From NCBI GenBank assembly GCA_001929475.1, contig LXFE01004296.1:1-27309 (forward strand): a stretch of 27,309 nucleotides of DNA, in the 5' to 3' direction. Positions 1 to 8,722 of the stretch are shown here, piece by piece. How positions within the stretch are numbered: position 1 is the first letter of the stretch; each line of letters starts with the position of its first letter. The position numbers and the translations under genes were made by a program. Source of the stretch: Neolecta irregularis DAH-3. Lineage: Eukaryota > Ascomycota > Neolectomycetes > Neolectales > Neolectaceae. Below the pieces are notes generated by a model that worked only from the letters and a program-made list of their open reading frames with translations, made no database searches and was not told the origin of the DNA.

Positions 1-231
1 GACTTTCGATCGAGATAATCCGATAATAAAGTCGAGGTTGTAGGGACGATTTGGCTTAATGCAGCCTCTCTGCAATGCTTTACAAAACGTGTTGTAAACC
101 AATTGGAAACTGTTCCCCCAGGAAGGCTTTTAAAGACTTCTTCTACCCAATCCTCTTCAGAATAATAGACGAGAAAAGCAGAGTTTGAAAACACTGGCAA
201 TAAATACTCTGGTTGATTTGCAGGCTTCAAA
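1..231 (-). CDS. Partial minus-strand coding exon, product not recognised (runs off left edge)
   Basis: Read on the minus strand, a frame stays open for 76 codons from position 230 to the window edge. Its composition is protein-like: PEYLLPVF, EEDWVEEVF, SNWFTTRFVKH and LLSDYLDRK are visible, a mix of aromatic, acidic and hydrophobic residues. It contains no methionine, so it cannot start here. A splice-acceptor-like TTTTCTAG (positions 232-239) immediately precedes it, and an in-frame TGA lies just before that, which fits an internal exon. No upstream exon is evident because the DNA to the right is a CAAGTC-rich repeat. The gene may therefore be truncated or interrupted at this side. I do not recognise the family. 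It could be a live gene continuing leftwards or one more fragment in this pseudogene-rich end. Confidence 0.5.
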
Positions 232-243
232 CTAGAAAATCAG

Positions 244-420
244 ATGGCGGGCGGGTGGACACACTGTAAAAATCTATCAAGCAAGTCCATCCAAGCGAGT
301 CCAAGTATGCAAGTAAAATACCAAACAAGTCCAAGAAAGCAAGTCAAAGGGGCCGAAATATGCAAGCAAGCAAGTCAAAAGTTCAGACTTGGACTTGCTT
401 ACTTGTTAGCAAGTCTGGAT
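244..420. repeat. CAAGTC-rich degenerate repeat with an inverted-repeat core
   Basis: The hexamer CAAGTC/CAAGTA, its variants (CGAGTCC, CAAGTCC) and its complement GACTTG recur at irregular spacing from about 276 to 416. Within it, GCAAGCAAGTC (366-376) can pair with GACTTGCTTAC (392-402) at 10 of 11 positions. The open frame across it (244-471) encodes only low-complexity K/S/Q-rich sequence and is probably not a gene. The block sits between a coding exon on the left and a broken secreted-protein gene on the right, so it could be an inserted element remnant. The GC-rich ACACTGT/CCGCCCGCC stretch at 245-266 could be an element end, but no partner end was found. Confidence 0.6.
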
Positions 421-451
421 GCATTATCATATCGACCGCCTAAGATACCAA

Positions 452-665
452 AAATGATTTTCCTTCGTTGAAGGTGAATTATGTAATACGCCAAAGAAAT
501 GCTGTGCAACGGTCGACAATCTCGGAAATATCCATCGGTTGATCACGGGTTTTCAAAAGACAATTATAAATTGAATTTCAACGGGAATGCTGATTGGTAC
601 ATATCAGGTCAATTCGGCATTACCGATGATAGGGAAATATTTAGATCTAGTGAGTATGTAAGCTA
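452..665 (+). pseudogene. Broken copy of the small secreted protein gene at 1077
   Basis: This stretch aligns with codons about 45-120 of the secreted protein encoded at 1077-1469. Around 481-535 it reads ELCNTPKKCC then VDNLGNIH, matching LCVPKINIC then VDNNGNIH in the intact gene, with both cysteines kept. It then hits a stop in that frame. The similarity resumes in another frame at about 565-655 with NFNGNADWYISGQFG and DDREIFRSS, matching DFEGESHWYISGEFG and DRRIYRTS. The frame change and the absence of any signal-peptide start show a 5'-truncated, frameshifted copy lying about 0.6 kb upstream of, and in the same orientation as, the intact gene. That suggests an old tandem duplication. 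An intron could explain the frame change but not the missing 5' end. Confidence 0.75.
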
Positions 666-1035
666 TGCGCTTAGAAGTGCGATAAGACCAAGTGTTACAA
701 CTAGCCTAAGGATTCGTACTTCGCTAAGAATATCAATTTCCGCCTTCATATACTTCCTGTCAAGCCACCTTGCCGTATTGGTAAGATATACCCAAAGGGT
801 AAACCACCAAGGTGTCAATCAGAGTCTTTTGAGAGGAAAAGGATTCCTGGATAAATATTTTGCAAACTCTATTGCTACTATTAGTATTTGTAATAACATG
901 CTACTCCTTTCTACTTTTCGTAATTGATCAAACACATCCCTATCTCAATCGTAATTACTGAATTTGACTATAATTACAAATTTGGCTACAATGCCTAATT
1001 GAATTTCAGGGATGACATAAATACTAGGTTAAAGG
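666..1035. other. Spacer between broken and intact secreted-protein genes
   Basis: AT-rich DNA with no supported gene. The plus-strand open frame that crosses it up to 927 continues from the pseudogene into sequence with no similarity to the intact copy. The last part should be the promoter of the gene at 1077. Confidence 0.5.
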
Positions 1036-1043
1036 TATAAATA
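1036..1043 (+). promoter_or_regulatory. TATA box of the secreted protein gene
   Basis: TATAAATA lies 41 bases before the ATG at 1077. The other secreted-protein gene in this window has TATAAG at nearly the same distance (42 bases), which supports both calls. Confidence 0.5.
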
Positions 1044-1076
1044 TTCCATCTCGCCCATTTGAATCTTATACTCGCA

Positions 1077-1469
1077 ATGAAATTCATCCTTTCTCTCCTT
1101 GTCAGTGGTGTTTTCGCCTTTAACCTCGTCGTTGAGCATGAGGGAACCAACTATCTTGTGGTTAATGAGAAAGGATTTCTCAGCTACCCTTCAGCTACCC
1201 TCGAGGACAGGCAAGATTTTACCGTCAGTGATGAACAATTATGTGTTCCGAAAATCAACATCTGCGCAGATGTCGACAATAATGGAAATATCCATTTTCA
1301 CGCACCTACACAGACTAAGCAGAAATTTTCAGTTAATGGCCCTAATTTGGATTTCGAGGGAGAAAGCCATTGGTATATATCGGGTGAATTCGGCGAAAAC
1401 AGTGATCGAAGAATATATCGCACTAGTGGTAGTTTCCATACCACCGAGGTGCCAATTGAAATCAGATAG
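1077..1469 (+). CDS. Small secreted protein, family not recognised
   Basis: The 130-residue reading frame starts MKFILSLLVSGVFAFNLV, a clear signal peptide with likely cleavage after VFA. The mature part is about 114 residues, has only two cysteines (LCVPKINIC) and contains alternating hydrophobic/polar stretches such as YLVVNEKGFL and HWYISGEFG that suggest a beta-rich fold. There is no membrane segment or GPI signal. An in-frame upstream TTG is ignored; the ATG at 1077 directly precedes the signal peptide and follows a TATA box. The 3' end is uncertain. A 37-nt GT-AG intron (1429-1465) would replace the last 13 residues by DSVVNIL, ending at 1488. A broken second copy lies just upstream (452-665). 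A role as a cell-wall or effector-type secreted protein is possible but unproven. Confidence 0.75.
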   Translation: MKFILSLLVSGVFAFNLVVEHEGTNYLVVNEKGFLSYPSATLEDRQDFTVSDEQLCVPKINICADVDNNGNIHFHAPTQTKQKFSVNGPNLDFEGESHWYISGEFGENSDRRIYRTSGSFHTTEVPIEIR

Positions 1470-1488
1470 TGTAGTGAATATCCTGTAA

Positions 1489-1756
1489 GCACTGTAATCC
1501 TAAGGGACCAGAAGCAGCAATAAACAAGTCTGATATCTCCAGTGTTGCAAACAGTGTTGTAGATAGGCCATACTTAGCCCCGCCCATGAGCATAACGGGC
1601 TACATCACGTGATAGGCTGCTTTCTCAACCCTGCCAAACTCTGCCCTTAAGGGTCCTTTGCTGAACACATAAATGAGCCATATCACCTTAGATTTGATAG
1701 TATGAACAATTATATTAATCTGCATTCTTCTACGCCGCCCTCATCTACCTTGCCCT
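1489..1756. other. Spacer with a TCACGTGA palindrome
   Basis: No gene is supported. The palindrome TCACGTGA (605-612 of the second kilobase, i.e. 1605-1612) is an E-box-type bHLH binding site by sequence. No nearby start codon clearly uses it. Confidence 0.35.
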
Positions 1757-1937
1757 GCTGCCCGGTGACTGTTTCTGTCATGATCTCTTCAACGGAGCTG
1801 TCATCATTTCCACAACCCTTAGCATGAAGCTCACTTGCAAGATTCTCGAGATCAGCTTTCAAAAGAATGAAATCAAGGAAATGAATACCATTAAAAGCCC
1901 GGCAACACTTTTGTATTGTCCTAATCCGCAAAATATT
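1757..1937 (-). pseudogene. Truncated duplicate of an internal exon of the KASH-like gene
   Basis: On the minus strand this reads IQKCCRAFNGIHFLDF, then LKADLENLASELHAKGCG, then EEIMTETVT. The KASH-like gene at 7020-7190 reads LQKCCRTSYGIHIRDF, then LKANLKDLASELRAQGSG, then EEITTETVT. The nucleotide match is roughly four bases in five by eye over about 175 bp, and it includes part of the putative intron upstream of the CC motif. This indicates a DNA-level segmental copy rather than a retrocopy. The open frame around it (1710-2165) continues in unrelated sequence on both sides. No promoter, start or membrane segment is present, so it is a gene fragment and not a functional paralogue. Confidence 0.8.
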
Positions 1938-2324
1938 AAAGACAGATGGATGTTCTACGAGTCGCGAATTGATTGTGAGTGCTCTTGAAGTAGTGGAAGA
2001 ATTGACACAGTCCTTTGTGCAAAGGGTACATTCAACTTCTTCTGAGGAGGGTTCAGGTAATTCATCAACAGCATAACTTGATAAATATGATGTAAAGACG
2101 GAAATGAATCCACCTTCATTCTTTGTTTGCTTAAGACATTTCGGGTGGTTAAAGAGGAATTGCATGAATTCGTAGATGCTTGTTAATATGCAAGAACAAG
2201 GTGGTAGAAGACCATTTATAAATACCCCAAGAAGAATTCACAAGGTCTAATTGTTAGCAATGCAGTCAATTGTAATACTTGTTTCCAGCCTTTTCGAATG
2301 AATTTTTTGTTGCCATTGCAAATT

Positions 2325-2782
2325 TTAAAAAGTACTACCATCGCTAACTACTTTGAAGTCCCGGCCAAGGCGAACAGTGAGTCCAGAAATGGAAACACCA
2401 TTTCCCTCAATGTAGATAGTGGTATTCAATCTCGTTTTGAAGGTATGAGCTTGTAGCGAGTTGATAATTCGATGAAAAACAGCATCATCGGTAGCGGGGG
2501 TAAATACATAGGGTAATGCCTCGATGACAGGTTTCCAAGTGCTCGAAATTAAGGGGTTACCAATATATTTGCATCGGAACAAATAGAAAGATCTCCTGCA
2601 CCCGTCAATTGGTATTGAAGTTCCGTCCATGCATGATCGAACAAAGCCTGATTATCATGTTCTTCAGGCATGATGATTTCATGTGTTTGAATTGCAGCAT
2701 ATATTTCTGGCAGGAAATTGTCTGGAAAATCGTCGTTATCATTTATTCTGTGAACATGTTTTGCAAAATCAGAGTATTCAAT
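2325..2782 (-). pseudogene. Decayed fragment of a Sec7-domain Arf GEF (GEA/GBF1 type)
   Basis: The minus strand reads HVHRINDNDDFPDNFLPEIY, EIIMPEEHDNQALFDHAWTEL and GAGDLSICSDANI. After a frame change between about 2575 and 2545 it reads STWKPVIEALPYVF, ATDDAVFHRIIN, LNTTIYIEGN and LTVRLGRDF. This order matches the second half of a Sec7 domain and the region just after it in Gea1/Gea2/GBF1: the INDGxDxP segment, MPEEH, TWKPV-LSYVF, ATDDAVF and LGRDF. Such proteins exchange nucleotide on Arf GTPases at the Golgi. The catalytic glutamate-finger part of Sec7 lies upstream and is absent. The segment between the RII and LNT motifs is much shorter than usual, and a frameshift breaks the frame. It is a pseudogene fragment; the functional gene is presumably elsewhere. 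Confidence 0.75.
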
Positions 2783-4653
2783 TTTTTTCTGAGATTAGTC
2801 ACAAGAAGTTGATAACAGATTTACCTTTACTTGAGGGTAATGTTGATCCATGTTAGTTGATGTTGATGGAGTAGGCGAGAGTATTATAGGCGATCGTACT
2901 GTAGTCACTGCAGTCAAAAGCAACAGGCGCGATACGCAGCGCGGCGAAGAGGGCGTAGTGGGAGGCACGAGTGGACAAAACCCTGGCGGCAGGCAAAGGT
3001 GGGGACGATTAGCGAGAGCCTGCAGGCTGCAGAACAAAGGCTTTTCTCAGGACTGTCTGCAAGAGCCGGGATGCCCGCGAGACTGTGAGATGTGCGGGTA
3101 GGCTGCGCCCAAGGTTCGCCAAAGCCGACGGCCATTCATGCGGTGTCGCAGCCATAGTGCAGTGGGGAGGGTGGGTTCGGGTTAGAAACTGGAAGGACCA
3201 TCTGCCCCAGCCTCCACCGCAGCTAGAGGCCGTCTGTGAGTCTGGACAAGATGATGAGGCACCAGCTGCAGGTGGGTGAATCACGATTGGGAGGCATAGT
3301 GCTGACTGCAGGGTATTTACATCATATGTCCAGGCCTCTTTGCCCTCCTGCTTGAATGATGTAATTTTGGGTCTCGCAGCGCTAGCCAGAGCTTCGTTCT
3401 AATGCGTTCGATTGGTGAACCAGAGTACATAGACATGTTGTTTTTACTCTACTTTCCCTTTTTGCGGCGAGGGACTGTGCGTATGCGACACCTGAGGCAA
3501 GTCTAATGGGGAGTAAGGGCAAAGGCACAGGCTCTGCTGGAAGGTTGCACTGGAAGAGATCATGCTGTTGGTGCTGCTAGAATAAGAAAGAGGAATAGAG
3601 AGGGACGCAAGTGCTGGAAAGTATATTACGTAAAAGAGAACATATCGATGTTGAGATTAGTCTGGGAACCATTGTGTAGGCATCGAGGCCTAGATACGAA
3701 TAAGACTAGGTTATATTGTTTCTAGCCCAAGTATTGGCGACTGGACTAGGAATGAACGGCCTATCTGCCATGACATGCTTGTCTTGTATACTTGGTGCAA
3801 GCCTGGCGCGCTAGTGGTGTCAAACCTCACTGACGTACAATCTCATACTGAGCCCATTATCCTTGGTTCATCTGTCTCCCTTCCACTGACCCCTGTTCCC
3901 TCATTGACCAGTCTTCCTTCTGGTCCTTCTGTGCCCACAGTTAGTTCCCTGGGCATGATCTGCGCTCTAGTGTACCTTCATGATTGGCCGCTGGTGGCGG
4001 TCGACTTGCCTTGAACTCTGAGCTCCCCCCCAGATTGATATCGATATATTCATTGCTTCATTGTCGCTATTGCATTTTTGAAGTTACAGGGAAAAGCCCC
4101 AATACGTATTATTTGGGATATTGCACCTATAATCAAAGATAATTGTTTCTTCATCTTATCACTGTGCTTGAAAGCACCACCCTGTTCGAACCCTAAAAGG
4201 TTGTTATCTGTAATCTGCAACATGGAATGTAGTCGCTAAGTAAAGATAGCTCCGCACACATTAGTCAAGCATGGTATAATCATATTTAGCCTGGAACACG
4301 CAGGCTGCAGTTGTCGAGCATTACAGCCTTGGATGACTTGGATAAAATCAAGAAAACCGATCGTTAAACTCCGTTGCTGGATGAATAGAGCATTATTCAC
4401 CGGTCCTACAAGCAAACATCTACAGGTCTACTTATAGGAAACGGAAATAGCCGTGTCGGTTAGAGAAACCTAGACTACGACCAAAGGAAAAGCCAAACAA
4501 GAGAGCCTTTAAAATACACTCCAAAGATTACTATGTCAGTTTTGTATCACAAGCTCTCTGTAGGACGCTAATTGATGGCCATTGTTTCATCAATTCTACC
4601 CTATCCTTCAAGCTACGTAAACGTTGATGGATCTAGAACCTTGAGAGGAAAAG
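2783..4653. other. Long gene-poor stretch with a GC-richer island
   Basis: No gene is supported. From about 2890 to 3290 the sequence is noticeably GC-richer than its surroundings, and several overlapping short frames on both strands are open, as expected from composition alone. From about 3775 to 4014 a plus-strand frame encodes an S/P/L-rich stretch of 79 codons without recognisable motifs. The composition suggests an old transposable-element remnant, but I see no reverse transcriptase, integrase or transposase motif and no terminal repeats. A short dispersed repeat lies at 3693-3733. The 4040-4650 part is AT-rich and should include the promoter of the gene at 4696. Confidence 0.45.
3693..3733 (+). 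repeat. Dispersed repeat copy A (also near 10787)
   Basis: The sequence GATACGAATAAGACTAGG followed by TTATATT and TCTAGCCCAAGTA matches the DNA at 10787-10825 (GGTACGAATAACACTAGG, ATATATT, TCTAGCTTAAGATA) with a 2-base gap and few mismatches. Two copies in one window, both in gene-poor spacers and in the same orientation, suggest remnants of one dispersed element. Confidence 0.5.
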
Positions 4654-4659
4654 TATAAG
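4654..4659 (+). promoter_or_regulatory. TATA-like element before the second secreted protein gene
   Basis: TATAAG stands 42 bases before the ATG at 4696, the same layout as the TATA box of the gene at 1077. Confidence 0.4.
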
Positions 4660-4695
4660 ACCACTTGTCATCCGCGGCCAGAATCTGTATTCTCT

Positions 4696-5076
4696 ATGAA
4701 TCTTCTCGTTGTTTTCGCCGGCTTCGCTTTTACAGCACAAGCCATTTGGACATTCCAGCCCCTTAACTCAAAAGCCATTTACCATTTGTCGCTCAATCAG
4801 TATAATAATCATCTAATGGCTGAAAATTTCGGTAACGCGGACTTCCCTATGACGGTTGATTCAAAGGGTCATTTGATCCACGTGAATTTGAAGGCTTATA
4901 TCACTGGCGATAATTTAATTGCTTTCGATTCGAACCGTCCAGACACTTTGTTTTCCATAGACAATGGGGTGATTAAGCATAATGGCTATGCTGTTCTATA
5001 TTATTGCGTCACAAGTTCGATATCCACAGTGGAAACAGGCAATTGTGCTGGGCCCGGTAAACTGGCCCAGCACTAG
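4696..5076 (+). CDS. Second small secreted protein, family not recognised
   Basis: The intron-free frame encodes 126 residues beginning MNLLVVFAGFAFTAQAIW, a signal peptide with likely cleavage after AQA. The mature protein is about 110 residues with two cysteines near the C-terminus (LYYCVTSS and TGNCAG). It contains repeated short beta-type units (HLMAENF, MTVDSKGHLIH, FSIDNGVIKHNG). The DSKGxL and IDNGVIxxNG wording recalls the small secreted/cell-wall proteins of fungi in which such turns recur, and VDSKGHLIH loosely echoes VDNNGNIH in the product of the gene at 1077. That similarity is too weak to claim a shared family. No GPI signal, membrane segment or catalytic motif is visible. A likely fate is secretion or wall association. 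Confidence 0.75.
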   Translation: MNLLVVFAGFAFTAQAIWTFQPLNSKAIYHLSLNQYNNHLMAENFGNADFPMTVDSKGHLIHVNLKAYITGDNLIAFDSNRPDTLFSIDNGVIKHNGYAVLYYCVTSSISTVETGNCAGPGKLAQH

Positions 5077-6564
5077 GAAGATCGTGAAGGGCCGCAACCA
5101 TAGGTGCAAGAATCCGAGACTTTAAGCTGATATAAAGGAAGAGATAAGTCTTGACGCAGATGAGGAGGATAGTTTATGTAAAAGCCTAAACAGCCCAATG
5201 TTTTTGCTTGCTGGCACGAAAACCTAGCTATACAGTCGTTCGTTCTAAGTCCATATTTCCGGCACACCGATATTTGTCCATAGAAGCTGTGATATAGAAT
5301 GTTATATTTGTGCAATTGTATGTCTATTAATTACCCTCCTATACAAGAGGTTCAATTGACCTGGGGATTGGACAAGATGATACAGCCTCACTCAGGTACC
5401 CATCCAGCTTGTTCCTGTCAATGATCCGGGCGAGGAAGAACCCGTCGTCGGATTGTGCGTTTGTATCAAATCATAGGCAACCCAAAGTCAAAAGTCATCA
5501 GAAATAGGCATGTCATCAGGTTCATCAAGCCTATTTGCATTGAAAAAGAGTGCACAAAATGCCTTATCATCCTCTGGACAGTTAGTATAGACCATATTAG
5601 ATCCTATTTTGTCAGGCTGTGCTATTTCAAGGTTTGTTGTAATTGTTTTCAAATAGTTGGCCTCAAATCATGGCCAAATTATACAAATACATCACCTTTG
5701 TATTTCTGTAACTGTAACGATAAACTCAGAGATTACCGAGTATAAGTTACCAATCCACTAAGACGGCATAGATTAATATAAGGGTAATTTAGATAGAGTA
5801 TATAAAGGCAAGCGAGGCATATCTAATCTAAACTCTAAGGTCTACTTAACTTAGATTAGGAAATATAATCCGATCTTATTTGTACTCAGAGCCTTACGGC
5901 TTACAGTGACATAATTGCATTGGCTTTTCTCAATATAATTCAGCCAAAACATCTATCAAGACATTACTTCTATTTTTGATCCAATAAAGTCTTTTTTTTA
6001 TCAAAAGACACGCCCTGCACCTACTCATACTCATTGTTTCATCTTGCAACGGAGATTACAATATGATATACGACAATTCCTCTCGAATGGAATCGATCGA
6101 AATGTACCATACATGGTTTGTGCTCTGTTGCGGTAGCTCATAAGACTACCCTCCATCTCTTGCTTCAGTGTCTTATGATTCACAGTGACACATTGTATCT
6201 CACGAAAGTATCTACAAAGACCCATTCCCGAATGACTTAAAACAATTAACATTAGGAAATCATGAAGGCCGAGCGTGATTGCCCACATTTTATTTTCCTG
6301 ACGAGGACAAATCTTCTGGGAATAATCGGTTTCACTACTAATTTCTGGCAGACACACAATAACTACTGAGATTGTATAGATGTAGCATAAAGATGCTTGG
6401 AATGATCTCTACCAATTTAAGGGTTCGTCATAAACAGCAGAGAGATATGAAATGAAAACAAGTAAAGAGCAAAACCCACCGTGCCAACTAACACCAAGAA
6501 ATAATTATAAGAGATTGACTGATAATGAATGTGAATGAGTAAGAAAGACTAACCTTCCAGAAAC
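5077..6564. other. AT-rich spacer with an inverted repeat
   Basis: No gene is supported. The open frames at 5073-5315, 5455-5745 and 6031-6357 have no recognisable motif or plausible start context. Around 5799-5900 there is TATATAAA followed by CTAATCTAA (5823-5831), which pairs perfectly with TTAGATTAG (5851-5859). This TATA-plus-hairpin layout resembles the R-U5 region of a solo LTR, but no matching second LTR, target-site duplication or defined TG/CA ends were found. The minus strand at about 5485-5580 reads a short protein-like stretch (AFCALFFNANRLDEPDDM) that stops within a few codons, perhaps a decayed coding fragment. Confidence 0.4.
5823..5859. repeat. Perfect 9-bp inverted repeat near a TATA motif
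   Basis: CTAATCTAA and TTAGATTAG are separated by 19 bases and can form a stem. The sequence TATATAAAGG lies about 20 bases upstream. It may belong to a retroelement LTR remnant. Confidence 0.4.
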
Positions 6565-8539
6565 CTAAGTTGGCACCCCGGCCACGCCGTCAACCAGCCA
6601 CCCGAGACATTCAATCCACCTCGGTCCACCTTCCCACCAACGACGACCCCGCCATCGCCCATGATGATATTGAGTATGCTCGTTCATAAAAGCATAAATC
6701 CTCTGTTCTCGCCATCGCGTCCATAGAACAGTGAGACCAAATGCAATTACCAGCAATGTCAAAGAATACATCATCAACGCAAGCGTAACGCGGTCAGATT
6801 CGGGTGGAACAGGACTACTCGAAGCACTTTTCCTTTTTCGTTTCGCAGCCAATTTCTTTCGAACAAGTGAATCGATGATATTCTTCTGAATATCGAGTTC
6901 TTTGGCAAGATCTTCCGAATCCAGTTTAAGAAGAGGATCACATTGAGTATCGGCAACACTTGTTTCCGGTTGAACTTGAATACTACAATCAATCATAGTC
7001 TTTTTTTCTTCGGACTTGTTTCGTCGACGACGGGCAGTTCGGGTGACTGTTTCCGTCGTGATCTCTTCATCGGAGCCGTCATCATCTCCAGAACCCTGAG
7101 CACGGAGCTCACTCGCAAGATCCTTGAGATTAGCTTTCAAATGAACGAAATCACGTATATGAATACCGTAGGAAGTCCGGCAACACTTTTGTAATGTCGT
7201 AACCCCCGAAAACTACCTGCTTTCATTTCTTCAAGGTCATTTCGAAGTTTCTTATTCTCATCTTCAAGATCGCGAAACCGTGTCTTTTGTTCACGTAAAT
7301 CGGTTTGTAAGGATGGAATTCGAGAATTTTCGTCTTCGAGATGGGAAATACGCTGTCTGAGGACGCGAGCATCATTTTGAGCCTAAAACCTAAGTTGATT
7401 AAATTGAAGAGGGAGTACGTCTTGGAGCTCATCTTGAAGACTCTCGTATCTTGATTGAAGTTGCCTGATTTCTTCTTCCTTCTTAGCAAGAAAATCCTGT
7501 ACTTTTTGGATGTCGCCTGAGGAATAAACACAGTACATGCAGAAAAGGAACCTTACCGACTTGTTCATCGACTCGATTCTTTGCGACATTGTACTTGTCC
7601 TTCCATCTCCCTGCATCCCGAGTGGCTTCAACTATTTCCCCTTCCAACCTCGAAACACTTAATCCAAGCTGTCGTTCCTTCGCCTTTCCCTCAGTCAATT
7701 CTCGTTTACGCTCTTTGATTTCCCATTCAAGCTGATCGACTTGTGCTTCGAGCTCGTGGATTCGAGATTCCTGGGATGACATGAGTATTTGATTCTGGCG
7801 TTCTGACTCCTTAAGTCGTTTTGCGAGATCGTTGTAATAGTCAGGAGATTTGATGGGAGGGCTGGAAGGCATATGTAAAGGAGTAGAATGACCTATCGGT
7901 GAGGAATCTTGTCGATGAAACTGGGGAGTCGAAGGATCGTAACCGGGTAATTGTATCTAGAAAATATTAACAGGTGAGCTCTGTAAAAGCATACAGCCGA
8001 AAATCCTTCAATTCCTTCATCGCCAACGATTCCGATAGTAGCCGAAGTTTGATTTCTTCCTTTGGGTTTGCGAGGAATTTGACTCATCATACCAGAACGA
8101 GGCCTAGCAGTACCAAGTGACATTGGGCTGTTTTTCAACGGACTGCTTTCAAAGATATTCTTCTGGGGAGTTGTGACTTTCTCAGTCGGCGCATCGAGTT
8201 CCCCACCCCCTAACTCCCGAATCAAGTTTCTGATATCTCCAATACCGACTTCCTCCCCCAGTCCTCCTCGGACGAAATCCTGTGCTTGCGTGCGAGCATA
8301 TTCATTCAGGATAGGAGCATCGCGAACAATTTCTAATTCGTCGATGAAGTCCAGAAAATCCTGTAGCGAAATCTAATTGGTAAATAGACCTGGAATAATG
8401 CAAACAACACCTTTCCAGTATTATTTGGGTCAAACTTCGCGAAAATGGCGGCGACGTCATCCTGTTTTGACACCGGGGTACTTGCTCGTCGTGGAGGCGA
8501 ATTGTACGAGTCGAGAGGATTATACCCACCAAACGACAT
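6565..8539 (-). CDS. EF-hand and coiled-coil protein with C-terminal membrane anchor, KASH-like
   Basis: Exons (minus): 8539-8411, 8372-7995, 7956-7557, 7516-7419, 7382-7221, 7185-6565, giving 595 residues. Residues about 28-55 (AIFAKFDPNNTGK then ISLQDFLDFIDEL) resemble a degenerate EF-hand with Q instead of E at the last ligand position. An S/P-rich linker follows, then a long coiled coil at about 198-389 (heptads such as RIHELEAQVDQLEWEIKER). A basic KRKRKS stretch precedes one transmembrane helix near 521-544 (LMMYSLTLLVIAFGLTVLW). The 51-residue tail is W/R/G-rich and ends GVAGVPT. EF-hand, coiled coil and tail anchor with a short terminal luminal peptide is the architecture of KASH proteins such as KASH5 and fungal Kms-type proteins, which bridge the nuclear envelope through SUN proteins. 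The KASH call is inferred from architecture. An in-frame ATG at 8722 would add 61 residues. The join between exons 5 and 6 is unusual (7186-7220). Confidence 0.75.
7186..7220 (-). other. Ambiguous splice or frame junction (candidate GC-AG intron)
   Basis: The coiled-coil frame (…DLEEMK) and the downstream frame (CCRTSYGIH…LKANLKDL) differ by one base. A 35-nt intron from GC at 7220 to AG at 7186 restores the frame and has the length typical of this genome, but its donor is GCAGGT rather than GT. Alternatives are a GT-AG intron of 83 nt (7216-7134), which would remove the CCRTSYGIH segment, or a one-base loss in the GGGGG run at about 7204-7208 (a real mutation or an assembly error). Confidence 0.5.
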
Positions 8540-8722
8540 TGGTGTTGACTTTGAGCAGCACGAGCACTCCTCCAATAAATAGGGATTAGATGCGTCTAAG
8601 GGCACTGATGTGGAATGGAAAGTGGATGAATGAGCTGAATGAGAATGATGGTGGTGAGGTAAGGAAAGTGTTAATAATGCATTTCCAATTAAAGCCTGAA
8701 GGAGCTTCACTAATCTTCCCAT

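Noticed and set aside
2795-3284. Several overlapping open frames on both strands
   Set aside because: They follow from locally higher GC content; none shows domain motifs or start context.
4176-4195. GTTCGAACC, a tRNA B-box-like sequence
   Set aside because: No T-stem pairing, anticodon arm or A box in the expected place.
5754-5900. Solo LTR
   Set aside because: TATA and hairpin are suggestive, but no defined ends, target-site duplication or second copy was found.
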